DNA from: Bacteroidales bacterium
GTDB taxonomy: Bacteria; Bacteroidota; Bacteroidia; Bacteroidales; UBA932
NCBI GenBank assembly: GCA_024695285.1
Contig: JAILIM010000004.1
Location: 1-31,687, forward strand
DNA: 31,687 bases
Direction of reading: 5' to 3'
Below, piece by piece: positions 17,426 through 24,883 of the stretch (positions are counted from its first letter, which is position 1; each line of letters begins with the position of its first letter). The position numbers were made by a program, and so were the translations under genes. A model generated the notes under the pieces. The model had not been told where the DNA came from. It ran no database searches and worked only from the letters and a program-made list of their open reading frames with translations.

Positions 17426-18346
17426 TTATTTCCCCAGGGACTCCAGCCTGGCCTTGCAGGAGGCGCGCTCCGCTTCGGAATCGGTGGCTTCCATCAGCAG
17501 GGGAAGGTATTTCTTTTCGAGTTTCTTGTTCTTTTCGCTGCGGGCAAGAATGACGCAGTTCTTGGCAGCCGTGTAGTCTTTGGGGTTGATTTTCAAGACT
17601 TTGTTGTACCACTTCAGGGCTTTTGAAGGCTTCTGTTTATAGACCAGCCAGTATGAGCCGAGGTTTGACAGGAAGTCCGTGTTCTTCGGATAGATTTTCA
17701 GCATCGCCTCGGAGACGGTGCGGAAGGCCTCGTAGCAGCCGGGGGTGGCGAAACGGAAGAAATTGAAGCAGTATTCCTGCACAGTGGAGATGAAAGTATC
17801 CTCATCGACGGCAAGGCCGTAGTAGGTCCAGGAGGGTTTTGCCGTCTTGTTGTACTGAATGAGTTTCAGGAGTTCGGCGGTGGCAAGGTCGGGGCTGCCC
17901 TTTTCGTAGAGCATCAGGGAGGTGATCTTGTCTACTCTGTAGCCAAGTTCGGAGGGAGCGAGCGCGACGGCCTTGTCGATGGCGGTCTGGGAGCGGGCGA
18001 AGAGGGAATCGACGTAGAAATCTTCCTGGAAGTAATACACGTCGCGGCCGGTGCTGTCCTTCAGGGTGAGCACAGGCTCGGCCCCGAGGTACTTGGGTGT
18101 GTCTTTGGGAACGATCTCCGTGCTGCGTGCCTTGTTCAGGCAGTAATTGTAGCGCCCTTCGAGCATGGCGGGATCGTCCGGGAAAGCGGCCTCCCAGCGG
18201 TCCAGGATGGTCTCTACGCCCACACCGGCGGCGCCGACTATGCGCACCTGCCTGTCGTAGCGGTTCTTGAAAGCCGCAGCATCATCCTGTCCGTATGCGA
18301 GGGCGCATGCAAGGAGCAGCGCCGCAACCGTGAATGTGTGTTTCAT
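17426..18346 (-). CDS. Secreted TPR-repeat protein of unknown function
   Basis: This 306-residue protein has a cleavable-looking signal peptide (MKHTFTVAALLLACALAYGQ). The rest is alpha-helical with tetratricopeptide-like units, clearest near the C-terminus (about 225-265: NTDFLSNLGSYWLVYKQ, then ALKWYNKVLKINPKDYTA). TPR proteins act as protein-interaction scaffolds in the periplasm; no specific role can be assigned. The start is ATG 18346; the frame continues upstream to 18532, but that part overlaps the methyltransferase gene. Its start overlaps the methyltransferase stop by 4 bases (ATGA), and its stop directly abuts that of the convergent permease gene. Confidence 0.75.
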   Translation of the reverse strand: MKHTFTVAALLLACALAYGQDDAAAFKNRYDRQVRIVGAAGVGVETILDRWEAAFPDDPAMLEGRYNYCLNKARSTEIVPKDTPKYLGAEPVLTLKDSTGRDVYYFQEDFYVDSLFARSQTAIDKAVALAPSELGYRVDKITSLMLYEKGSPDLATAELLKLIQYNKTAKPSWTYYGLAVDEDTFISTVQEYCFNFFRFATPGCYEAFRTVSEAMLKIYPKNTDFLSNLGSYWLVYKQKPSKALKWYNKVLKINPKDYTAAKNCVILARSEKNKKLEKKYLPLLMEATDSEAERASCKARLESLGK

Positions 18347-19485
18347 ACTATATCCTTTAATATTCTGCGCGCGAGCGGGTGAAGGTTGTTGCAGCGGTTG
18401 CCGAGGTTCTTCACGAAGCCGAGCGGGTGCCCCTGATACGTAATCACATTGTAGCCCCGGGGGGCGTCCGGGAGCGACAGGGAGTCCCTGTGCAGGAAAT
18501 GCAGGGCCGTTTTCAGGTCCACGTCCACGCACGGATAGGAAGACTTGTCAAAGAAGATGCCAAGGGCCTCGTCGGGATTGGGAATCAGGTCCCTGCCCTT
18601 CTGCACAGGCGCCGGGATGCCGCTGCGGAGGGGGCGGAGAGCCTCAATGCCGGCACGGGAGGATGCAGCCGCCGCCGTCTTGCGCAGGGCTCCCACCCAC
18701 TGCCCTTCGCCGGGCACCTCGCCGTCGCGCAGCAGGTTGCCGCAGTCCGTCGTGCGCACGCCTGAGCTGCCGAAACCCTCTTCGGGCGGCAGCAGTTCGC
18801 CTCCGAGTTCCGAGGCCGCCCAGCGCAGGTTGGCGTCGTTTTCGGCGTCCTCGTAAGTGCATGTGGAATAGATCAGTATGCCGCCTTCCCGGAGCGCGGG
18901 CCAGACGTCGGCGAGGATGCGTTTCTGGCGGGCGGCGCAGAGTTCCACGACGGCGGGGCTCCACTCTTCGCGGGCCCTCGGGTCCTTGCGGAACATCCCT
19001 TCGCCGCTGCAGGGCACGTCGGCCACTATGACATCGAAGAAGCCCGGCAGAGTGCGTCCGATGACGGCAGGGTCCACTGAAGTGACGGTGACCGCAGGGT
19101 CGCCCCAGACAGCCACGTTGTCGCAGAGCACGGAGGCGCGCGTCTTCATAACCTCGTTGGAGACGAGGGTGAACCCGTCGCCGCAGGCCTCACGGAGCGA
19201 CGCCGCAAGGTCGGTGGTCTTGCCGCCGGGAGCCGCGCAGAGGTCGAGCACGCGCAGGCCGGTTTTAACGCCAAGCCGCTGAAGCTCACGCCGGAAGACG
19301 TGTCCCACGAACATTGCGGATGAATCCTGCACGTAGTAGCAGCCCGCGTGCATCAGGGGGTCGAGAATGAATTGGGGACGGCTCTCCAGTATGCGTCCAT
19401 AGGGGCTCCAGGGCACGGGGGTGCCGCCGGGGCCGTCCAGTCCCTTGAAGGGATTGAGGCGGATGGACACGGAGGCCTCGTCCAT
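18343..19485 (-). CDS. NOL1/NOP2/Sun-family rRNA (cytosine-C5) methyltransferase, RsmF-like
   Basis: This 380-residue SAM-dependent enzyme methylates cytosine in RNA, most likely 16S rRNA. The SAM-binding segment LDLCAAPGGKTTDLA (about 80-94) is followed by the catalytic motif DVPCSGEGMFRKD (about 156-168) and by YSTCTYEDAEN (about 205-215), giving the two conserved cysteines. The C-terminal third is probably the PUA-like domain. The protein begins at SIRLNPFKG, so it is short at the N-terminus compared with relatives, which carry some 25-40 residues before this point. The ATG overlaps the SRPBCC stop by one base (TGATG). Confidence 0.88.
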   Translation of the reverse strand: MDEASVSIRLNPFKGLDGPGGTPVPWSPYGRILESRPQFILDPLMHAGCYYVQDSSAMFVGHVFRRELQRLGVKTGLRVLDLCAAPGGKTTDLAASLREACGDGFTLVSNEVMKTRASVLCDNVAVWGDPAVTVTSVDPAVIGRTLPGFFDVIVADVPCSGEGMFRKDPRAREEWSPAVVELCAARQKRILADVWPALREGGILIYSTCTYEDAENDANLRWAASELGGELLPPEEGFGSSGVRTTDCGNLLRDGEVPGEGQWVGALRKTAAAASSRAGIEALRPLRSGIPAPVQKGRDLIPNPDEALGIFFDKSSYPCVDVDLKTALHFLHRDSLSLPDAPRGYNVITYQGHPLGFVKNLGNRCNNLHPLARRILKDIV

Positions 19486-19913
19486 CAGATGTCTTTGGGG
19501 AAATCGGGGCGCTGGCCCTGTGAGACCGCCACAAGACCGTCGACAGCCTTGTCGAGGCCATCCTTTATCTTGCCGCCGAGCATGGCCTTCATCATCAGGT
19601 TGAGGTCGGCGTCAACTTCGATGAAGAAGTCGGTGCCGCCGGCCGCCGGATCAAAGTGGAGGGAGACGTTGAAATGGAACGGAGCGTCATTGTCTTCGAT
19701 GCGTATCAAGTTATAGGGACAGCGCTCCACCACCTTGACAGCAATGGTGAACCCGCTGGCCGTGAACTTCATGGTGTCGAAGTCGGCCTCGACGGCATCG
19801 CGGTACTTCTCGGGCACGTAGCCCGTGAAGTTGCGCAGGTCCGTGAAGCCCATATACAATTGCTCGGCCGGTATGGCCACCAGGCCGTGCTTGCTTTCAT
19901 AGTGTGCTGCCAT
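19485..19913 (-). CDS. SRPBCC-like (polyketide cyclase/START fold) protein
   Basis: This 142-residue cytosolic protein has the length and beta-rich pattern of a small SRPBCC fold: an N-terminal strand with IPAEQLYMGFTDLRNF, central strands such as TMKFTASGFTIAVKVVE and HFNVSLHFDPA, and a long C-terminal helix (about 108-130). This assignment rests on overall pattern, so it is tentative; the ligand is unknown. The start is ATG 19913, preceded by a -7 box at 19943-19950. The reading frame stays open further upstream but crosses the divergent promoter region and the Nudix gene. It heads the operon with the methyltransferase and TPR genes. Confidence 0.7.
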   Translation of the reverse strand: MAAHYESKHGLVAIPAEQLYMGFTDLRNFTGYVPEKYRDAVEADFDTMKFTASGFTIAVKVVERCPYNLIRIEDNDAPFHFNVSLHFDPAAGGTDFFIEVDADLNLMMKAMLGGKIKDGLDKAVDGLVAVSQGQRPDFPKDI

Positions 19914-19922
19914 TTTTTTTGC

Positions 19923-19930
19923 TATATTTG
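19923..19930 (+). promoter_or_regulatory. Putative -7 element for the Nudix gene
   Basis: TATATTTG, 31 bases before the ATG at 19962. It lies in a 48-base divergent region that carries an identical box on the other strand. Confidence 0.5.
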
Positions 19931-19942
19931 TAATCCAGTTGG

Positions 19943-19950
19943 CAAATATA
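19943..19950 (-). promoter_or_regulatory. Putative -7 element for the SRPBCC/methyltransferase/TPR operon
   Basis: TATATTTG on the minus strand, 29 bases before the ATG at 19913. It is the same octamer as the divergent Nudix box 12 bases away. The boxes are arranged so that the two polymerases would face each other and the transcripts would overlap by a few tens of bases. Confidence 0.5.
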
Positions 19951-19961
19951 CAAATTTTCCT

Positions 19962-20573
19962 ATGCACAAGATATATTTCGAGAAACGCTGCATAATCATC
20001 TGCGAACCGTCGGACCAGTCGCTCGCCGACCCCAACTCCATCGAGTTCCACATCGGGGAGCGCATCGACATCCACACGCTGGTGACCATGTTCAAGGCCT
20101 CGGAATCCCTTAGCCGCATATATATTCCGACTGAAAACACGGAGCGCATGTACCACCGCCTCTGTTCCGAATTCCGAGAAGTCAACGCCGCCGGCGGCCT
20201 GGTCTCAAACCGCAGGGGCGACTACCTGCTGATCAGCAGAAACGGCCTCTGGGACCTGCCCAAGGGGCATCAGGAGCGGGGCGAGGACATAGAGGTCACG
20301 GCCCTGCGCGAGGTGCAGGAGGAGACGGGAGTGGATGCCCTGGAACTGCGCGGGCTCATCTGCGTGACCGACCACTGCTACCTTCGCGACGACATCTGGC
20401 ACCTAAAGCACACCTGGTGGTACGACATGCTCTACACCGACCCGGTGGACCTGACGCCCCAGCGCGAGGAAGACATCAGCAAGGCGGCCTGGGTGGCCAA
20501 GTCAAGCCTCCCCCCTTATCTGAAAAACACATACCCTTCGATACTTGAAGTTTTCCGTGAGGCAAAGATTTGA
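19962..20573 (+). CDS. Nudix hydrolase domain protein
   Basis: This 203-residue protein has a complete Nudix box at 102-124 (GHQERGE, then REVQEETGV), so it should bind metal and hydrolyse a nucleoside-diphosphate-linked or similar substrate. The Nudix domain covers about residues 78-195. The first 75 residues form a separate alpha/beta region with no recognised fold. The substrate cannot be told from sequence. The start is ATG 19962; the open frame extends far upstream but overlaps the opposite-strand gene. The gene has its own -7 box and is followed 52 bases later by queA. Confidence 0.87.
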   Translation: MHKIYFEKRCIIICEPSDQSLADPNSIEFHIGERIDIHTLVTMFKASESLSRIYIPTENTERMYHRLCSEFREVNAAGGLVSNRRGDYLLISRNGLWDLPKGHQERGEDIEVTALREVQEETGVDALELRGLICVTDHCYLRDDIWHLKHTWWYDMLYTDPVDLTPQREEDISKAAWVAKSSLPPYLKNTYPSILEVFREAKI

Positions 20574-20590
20574 AACTTTTTTGCCTGCCG

Positions 20591-20621
20591 TTCCGTATAT
20601 ATAAAGCATCTTTATACGGAA
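20591..20621 (+). promoter_or_regulatory. 31-base dyad directly upstream of queA
   Basis: The arms TTCCGTA (20591-20597) and TACGGAA (20615-20621) pair, as do inner arms TAAAG and CTTTA. The result is a 12-bp stem with a 3-base CAT loop and one 4-base TATA bulge on the 5' side. It ends 4 bases before the queA ATG. It could be an operator or a leader hairpin covering the translation start. It is not followed by a T run, so it is unlikely to be a terminator for the Nudix gene. Confidence 0.5.
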
Positions 20622-20625
20622 ACAA

Positions 20626-21675
20626 ATGAAACTTTCTCAATTCAACTTCGATCTTCCGTCTGACCGGATAGCGAAGGAACCCGTCCGCTGGCGCGACGAA
20701 TGCAAGCTTATGGTACTCCATAAAGACAACGGCGAAATCGAGCACAAGCAGTTCAAGGACATACTCGGATACTTCAGCAAAGGCGACCGCTTCGTGTTCA
20801 ACGACACCAAGGTATTCCCCGCGAAACTTTTCGGAAAGAAGGAAAAGACCGGAGCCGACATCATGGTGTTCCTGCTCCGCGAACTCAATAAGGAGCAGCG
20901 CCTCTGGGACGTGATAGTCGAGCCGGCCCGCAAGATCCGCATAGGCAACAAGCTGTATTTCGGCGAAGACGAGAGCATGGTGGCCGAGGTCATCGACAAC
21001 ACCACCTCCCGCGGCAGGACCCTGCGTTTCCTCTACGACGGTCCGTATGAAGAGTTCAAGGAATCCCTTTTTGCGCTCGGCAAGACTCCCGTGCCCGAAT
21101 GGGTGAAGGAAGACGTGAACGCCAAGGATGCCGAGGATTTCCAGACCATCTTCGCATCCAAGGAAGGCGCCGTGTCCGCTCCGGCGGCCGGTCTCCACTT
21201 CTCCAGGGAGCTGATGAACCTGATGGTGCTCAACGACATAGAGAAGACGTTCATAACCGTCCACATGGGCATCGGGCACTTCCGCAGCGTGGATGTCGAG
21301 GATCTTTCCAAGCACCGCGTTGACAGCGAGCACATGATCATCAGCCAGCAGGCTTCCGACGAGATCAACGGCACCAAGCGCGCCGGCGGCAAGATCTGTG
21401 CGGTGGGCGTGACCGTGATCCGGGCCCTCGAGACCTACGTGACGACCAACAGCGAGATCCGTCCCAACGACACCTGGACCAACAAGTTCATCTTCCCGCC
21501 CTACGAGTTCAGCATCGCAGACGCCTTCGTGTCGAATTTCCACCTGCCGTGCTCCACTATGCTGATGATGGAGGCGGCTTTCGGCGGCTTCGACAAGGTC
21601 ATGCACGCCTACGATGTCGCCCTCGAGGAGGGCTACCGCTTCGGCCCCTACGGCGACGCCCTGCTGATTATCTGA
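20626..21675 (+). CDS. queA: QueA, S-adenosylmethionine:tRNA ribosyltransferase-isomerase (EC 2.4.99.17)
   Basis: This 349-residue enzyme transfers and isomerises the ribose of SAM onto 7-aminomethyl-7-deazaguanine at tRNA position 34, making epoxyqueuosine. The N-terminal segment FDLPSDRIAKEPVRWRDECKL is typical. Further family marks are the DTKVFPAKLFG stretch (about 60-70), SAPAAGLHFSREL (about 185-197), and HMGIGHFRSV (about 214-223). Length matches the family. No other queuosine genes are in the window. A 31-base dyad sits 4 bases before the start, and a repeat cluster follows the stop. Confidence 0.95.
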   Translation: MKLSQFNFDLPSDRIAKEPVRWRDECKLMVLHKDNGEIEHKQFKDILGYFSKGDRFVFNDTKVFPAKLFGKKEKTGADIMVFLLRELNKEQRLWDVIVEPARKIRIGNKLYFGEDESMVAEVIDNTTSRGRTLRFLYDGPYEEFKESLFALGKTPVPEWVKEDVNAKDAEDFQTIFASKEGAVSAPAAGLHFSRELMNLMVLNDIEKTFITVHMGIGHFRSVDVEDLSKHRVDSEHMIISQQASDEINGTKRAGGKICAVGVTVIRALETYVTTNSEIRPNDTWTNKFIFPPYEFSIADAFVSNFHLPCSTMLMMEAAFGGFDKVMHAYDVALEEGYRFGPYGDALLII

Positions 21676-21677
21676 TT

Positions 21678-21782
21678 AGATTCTTCGTCGGGTTTCACCC
21701 TCCTCAGAAAGACAGCCGAATGTCATTCTGAGCGTAGCGAAGAATCTCCCACCCCTGTCATTCTGAGCGTAGCGAAGAATCT
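21678..21782. repeat. Dispersed-repeat cluster: two direct 27-mers and a degenerate inverted copy
   Basis: Two identical 27-base units lie at 21721-21747 and 21756-21782, 35 bases apart (core CATTCTGAGCGTAGCGAAG). Upstream, 21678-21687 (AGATTCTTCG) and 21703-21714 (CTCAGAAAGACA) form a broken inverted copy. The inverted copy and the first direct copy can pair over 10 + 7 + 4 bp with a 6-base loop (GCCGAA). No gene is present between queA and dprA. I recall near-identical repeats being scattered in many bacterial genomes, but could not check. Confidence 0.85.
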
Positions 21783-21792
21783 GATTTTTTAC

Positions 21793-21800
21793 TATCTTTG
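21793..21800 (+). promoter_or_regulatory. Putative -7 element for dprA
   Basis: TATCTTTG matches TAnnTTTG and lies 22 bases before the ATG at 21823. It is just downstream of the second 27-base repeat, so the region where a -33 box should be is inside the repeat. None is evident there. Confidence 0.55.
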
Positions 21801-21822
21801 TCCGGACTAAAGAAAAACTTCT

Positions 21823-22989
21823 ATGGACCGGACAGACTATGAAATCATCTGCGGCATAACCCTGAACAGGGTTTTCGGCTATGAGCCCGCTGCCGCCCGT
21901 CGGCTGATCAGCCGCTTCGGCTCCCCCGGAGCCGTGTTCTCCCAATCCCCCTCAACCCTCAACGAGGCCTTCGGGCCCTGGTCGAAGTACCGTAATGCAA
22001 TCTCCCCAGAAGAGCTTGAAGTCTCCGAAAAGGAACTTGTGCAGCTGCGCCGCCAGGGCTGCACCTTCGTGCTCCTCGGCGAGCCCGGCTACCCTCCCCT
22101 GCTCGCCGACTGTGAAGACGCCCCCGTCGGGCTGTACGTGCGCAGCGGCGTGCCTCCTGAGCAATTGTGGAAGCCCAAGAACTACGTGTCCGTCGTAGGC
22201 ACACGCGACATCTCTCCCTACGGCAAGGAATGGACGGAAAAGATAGTGGGTACCCTGTCCCGCACCAAAGGCAAACCGGTGATTGTCAGCGGCTTCGCCA
22301 TAGGCGTGGACATAACGGCGCACCTTGCCGCCCTCGCCTTCGGGCTTCCGACGGTGGCCGTGATTCCGGTGGGAATCGACAGCATCTACCCTTGGCGGCA
22401 CCGGCGTGTCGCGGACAAAATGATGGAGACTCCGGGCTGCGCGCTCGTGACTGATTTCCCGCCGGGCACTTCGCCCGTACCGTTCAACTTCCTGCGCCGC
22501 AACCGCATCATCGCCGGCATTTCCGGAGCCACGATCCTTTCGGAATCGAAGGCCCAGGGCGGCGGCACTATGACGGCCCGGCTCGCCGCAAGCTACGGCC
22601 GCGACGTGTATTGCCTGCCGGGGCGCATCGACGACGTGCGCTCCGCCGGCTGCAACCGCCTGATTCGTGAGAAGCTGGCCGAGCCCGTGACCGACCTCGA
22701 CGCCCTCGGCACGCAGATGGGCCTCGGCTCCTCCCGCAAGACCTCTGCCCGCAGCCTCGAGGAGCGCCTCCGCGAGACCTACGCAGCAACGGACGCGGGC
22801 ACGCTGGACCGCATCGTGCGCATCGCCCTGCTCATCCGCGACCGCCGTGGCATCACCCCCGACGAGATTTCCGCCGGCCTGGGCATCCCGCCCGGCGAAG
22901 TGGCCGCCGCCGTGTGCCTGCTCGAAAGCGACGGCTTCATATGCACGGATTTGCTCCGTCGCTGCTGCATTGACAATAAAAAAGCTTAA
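21823..22989 (+). CDS. dprA: DprA/Smf DNA-processing protein
   Basis: This 388-residue protein loads RecA onto incoming single-stranded DNA during natural transformation and is also present in non-competent bacteria. A SAM-like N-terminal region (about 1-75) leads into the Rossmann-fold DprA domain, with SGFAIGVDITAH (about 159-170), PVGIDSIYPWRHR, and RRNRIIAGIS (about 225-234). A C-terminal winged-helix domain covers about residues 325-380. Length is normal. Its TAA stop codon is the first three bases of the -7 box of the next gene. No other competence genes are nearby. Confidence 0.95.
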   Translation: MDRTDYEIICGITLNRVFGYEPAAARRLISRFGSPGAVFSQSPSTLNEAFGPWSKYRNAISPEELEVSEKELVQLRRQGCTFVLLGEPGYPPLLADCEDAPVGLYVRSGVPPEQLWKPKNYVSVVGTRDISPYGKEWTEKIVGTLSRTKGKPVIVSGFAIGVDITAHLAALAFGLPTVAVIPVGIDSIYPWRHRRVADKMMETPGCALVTDFPPGTSPVPFNFLRRNRIIAGISGATILSESKAQGGGTMTARLAASYGRDVYCLPGRIDDVRSAGCNRLIREKLAEPVTDLDALGTQMGLGSSRKTSARSLEERLRETYAATDAGTLDRIVRIALLIRDRRGITPDEISAGLGIPPGEVAAAVCLLESDGFICTDLLRRCCIDNKKA

Positions 22990-22994
22990 CTTTG
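22987..22994 (+). promoter_or_regulatory. Putative -7 element for tatD, overlapping the dprA stop codon
   Basis: TAACTTTG matches TAnnTTTG. Its first three bases are the dprA stop codon and it ends 6 bases before the tatD ATG at 23001, so a transcript from it would have almost no leader. Confidence 0.45.
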
Positions 22995-23000
22995 CATTCT

Positions 23001-23768
23001 ATGGAGTTTATCGACACGCATACGCACCTCACGGACGAGGCTTTTGCCGGCGAAGAGGACGCAGCGGTAGAAAGGGCCGTGGCCGCAGGGGTTGTGCAGA
23101 TGATCCAGGCCGACACCTGCCGGGCCGAGCGGGAGGCGTCCTATGCCCTCTGCGCCCGGCATCCGGGCGTGGTGTACCCCATGCTGGGGCTGTATCCAGG
23201 GCATGTGGATGAGCACTGGCGCGACGAGATCGACGCCATGCTTCCGTACCGGAAGTTCGGGCCCGTCGCCGTCGGGGAAATAGGCCTCGACTACCACTAT
23301 TCCGCCGACACCGCAGGACTCCAGAAAGAGGCGCTGAAGCTTCAGTTCGAGCTCGCCCGCGACTGGGACCTGCCCGTCAATATCCACCTGCGCGACGCCA
23401 CCGAAGACTTCTTCGGCGTCATGGAAGAATGCCGCGGAATGCATCTGCGTGGCAATCTCCACGCCTTCAGCGCCAGCGCGGAAGTGTTCGAAAGGATGCA
23501 GCGCTACGGCGAATGGTACGTCGGCATCGGGGGCGTGCTGACCTTCAAGAAAGCCCGCATCGCCGCCGACATACTCCGCATCCCCCTGGAGCGCATCCTG
23601 CTGGAGACCGACGCCCCATACCTCGCCCCGACTCCCCTTCGCGGCACCCGCAACGAAAGCTCCAACGTGCCCCTGATTGCTGCCAGACTGGCTGAAATCA
23701 AGGGACTTACGATAGAAGCCGTGGCCGAGGCCACAACCCGCAACGCCCGTAAATTGTTTGCAATATGA
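23001..23768 (+). CDS. TatD family metal-dependent hydrolase/nuclease
   Basis: This 255-residue TIM-barrel protein of the amidohydrolase superfamily carries the metal-binding motif HTH (His7, His9 in FIDTHTHL), GEIGLDYHY, PVNIHLRDA, and ETDAPYLAPTPLRGTRNES near the C-terminus. TatD proteins are deoxyribonucleases implicated in DNA repair and turnover. The start chosen is ATG 23001 (MEFIDTH); a TTG 9 bases upstream is unlikely. The stop overlaps the ansA start as ATGA. The catalytic residues are intact. Confidence 0.9.
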   Translation: MEFIDTHTHLTDEAFAGEEDAAVERAVAAGVVQMIQADTCRAEREASYALCARHPGVVYPMLGLYPGHVDEHWRDEIDAMLPYRKFGPVAVGEIGLDYHYSADTAGLQKEALKLQFELARDWDLPVNIHLRDATEDFFGVMEECRGMHLRGNLHAFSASAEVFERMQRYGEWYVGIGGVLTFKKARIAADILRIPLERILLETDAPYLAPTPLRGTRNESSNVPLIAARLAEIKGLTIEAVAEATTRNARKLFAI

Positions 23769-24799
23769 CCCAAAGCAAATCGTCCGTGCTCCTGATCTAC
23801 ACAGGCGGCACGATAGGAATGAAGGAAGACCCCGGCAACCAGACGCTCAGGCCCTTCGACTTCAGCAGCCTGATGGAAGAAGTTCCGGAGCTACGGAAAT
23901 TCGCCCTGCGCATCGATTCCTACACCTTCGACCCGCTGATCGACTCCTCCGACATCGAGCCCTCCATGTGGCAGAAGCTGGCCGAAATCATACGGGGCAA
24001 CTACAATTCATACGACGGCTTCGTGGTGCTCCACGGCACCGACACCATGGCCTACAGCGCCTCCGCCCTGAGTTTCATGCTGGAAAACCTCAGCAAACCC
24101 GTCATCTTCACCGGCAGCCAGCTGCCCATCGGCCGCCCCCGCACCGACGGCAAGGAGAACCTCATCTCTGCGGTGGAGATCGCCAGCGCGCGCGAGCCCG
24201 ACGGATCCCCCACCGTGCCGGAAGTGTGCATCTACTTCAACTCCCTGCTGCTGAGGGGAAACCGTTGCACCAAGGTGGACGCCACGGGCTTCGAGGCCTT
24301 CCGTTCGCCCAACCTGCCGCCGCTCGCCGAAGCCGGCATCGACATACGCTACAACCGCGACATCATACGCCGCACGCCCCCCGGGCCATTCAGGATCCAC
24401 ACCAGGCTCGACACCAGCGTCTCCATCCTGAAAGTCCACCCGGGCATCACCCGCCAGGTTGTAGAGGACATACTGCTGGGCAGCCGCACCCGTGCCGTCA
24501 TCATCGAATCCTACGGCTGCGGCAACGCTCCGTCCAGCGACTGGTTCCTCGACATAGTGCGCGAAGCCGGCGCCCGGGGAAAGATTCTCTACAACGTCAC
24601 GCAGTGCATAAGGGGCCTCGTGAACATGGACCTGTATGCCACCGGAAGGACGCTGAAAGACGCCGGAGTGCTCGGCGGAAAGGACATCACGACGGAAAGC
24701 GCCCTCGGAAAACTTTTCTTCCTGATGGGTAACAGCGATGATAATGAAAGCGTTAAAGCATATCTGGAGTACGATTTGCGTGGCGAAATGTCAAATTAG
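23765..24799 (+). CDS. ansA: Type I L-asparaginase (EC 3.5.1.1)
   Basis: This 344-residue enzyme hydrolyses L-asparagine to aspartate and ammonia. The two active-site threonine motifs are present: TGGTIG (13-18, with Thr16) and HGTDTM (with Thr92-Asp93). SKPVIFTGSQLPIG is a standard family stretch. There is no signal peptide, so this is the cytosolic type I form rather than the periplasmic type II. It overlaps tatD by four bases (ATGA) and is followed by an AT-rich gap before exbB. Confidence 0.93.
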   Translation: MTQSKSSVLLIYTGGTIGMKEDPGNQTLRPFDFSSLMEEVPELRKFALRIDSYTFDPLIDSSDIEPSMWQKLAEIIRGNYNSYDGFVVLHGTDTMAYSASALSFMLENLSKPVIFTGSQLPIGRPRTDGKENLISAVEIASAREPDGSPTVPEVCIYFNSLLLRGNRCTKVDATGFEAFRSPNLPPLAEAGIDIRYNRDIIRRTPPGPFRIHTRLDTSVSILKVHPGITRQVVEDILLGSRTRAVIIESYGCGNAPSSDWFLDIVREAGARGKILYNVTQCIRGLVNMDLYATGRTLKDAGVLGGKDITTESALGKLFFLMGNSDDNESVKAYLEYDLRGEMSN

Positions 24800-24801
24800 G
24801 T

Positions 24802-24832
24802 ATTGACTAATGAATTTTTTTTGCTAAATTGC
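24802..24832 (+). promoter_or_regulatory. Promoter for the exbB operon
   Basis: ATTG (24802-24805), a 19-base spacer, then TAAATTGC (24825-24832). The spacing fits the Bacteroidota consensus and the -7 box deviates in its last two bases (TTGC for TTTG). The leader to the exbB ATG at 24884 would be about 45 bases. Confidence 0.5.
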
Positions 24833-24883
24833 ACCGATTTCGCAGTGAAATTAATTTATAACTAATACATCATCTAAAAATTT

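Noticed and set aside
20591..20621. The queA dyad considered as a preQ1 riboswitch
   Set aside because: It is a simple stem with a 3-base loop; no A-rich pseudoknot tail or conserved aptamer core is visible.
24795..24822. ATTAG/CTAAT stem followed by T8 after ansA, considered as a terminator
   Set aside because: Only 5 AT-rich base pairs; too weak to call, and it overlaps the exbB promoter.
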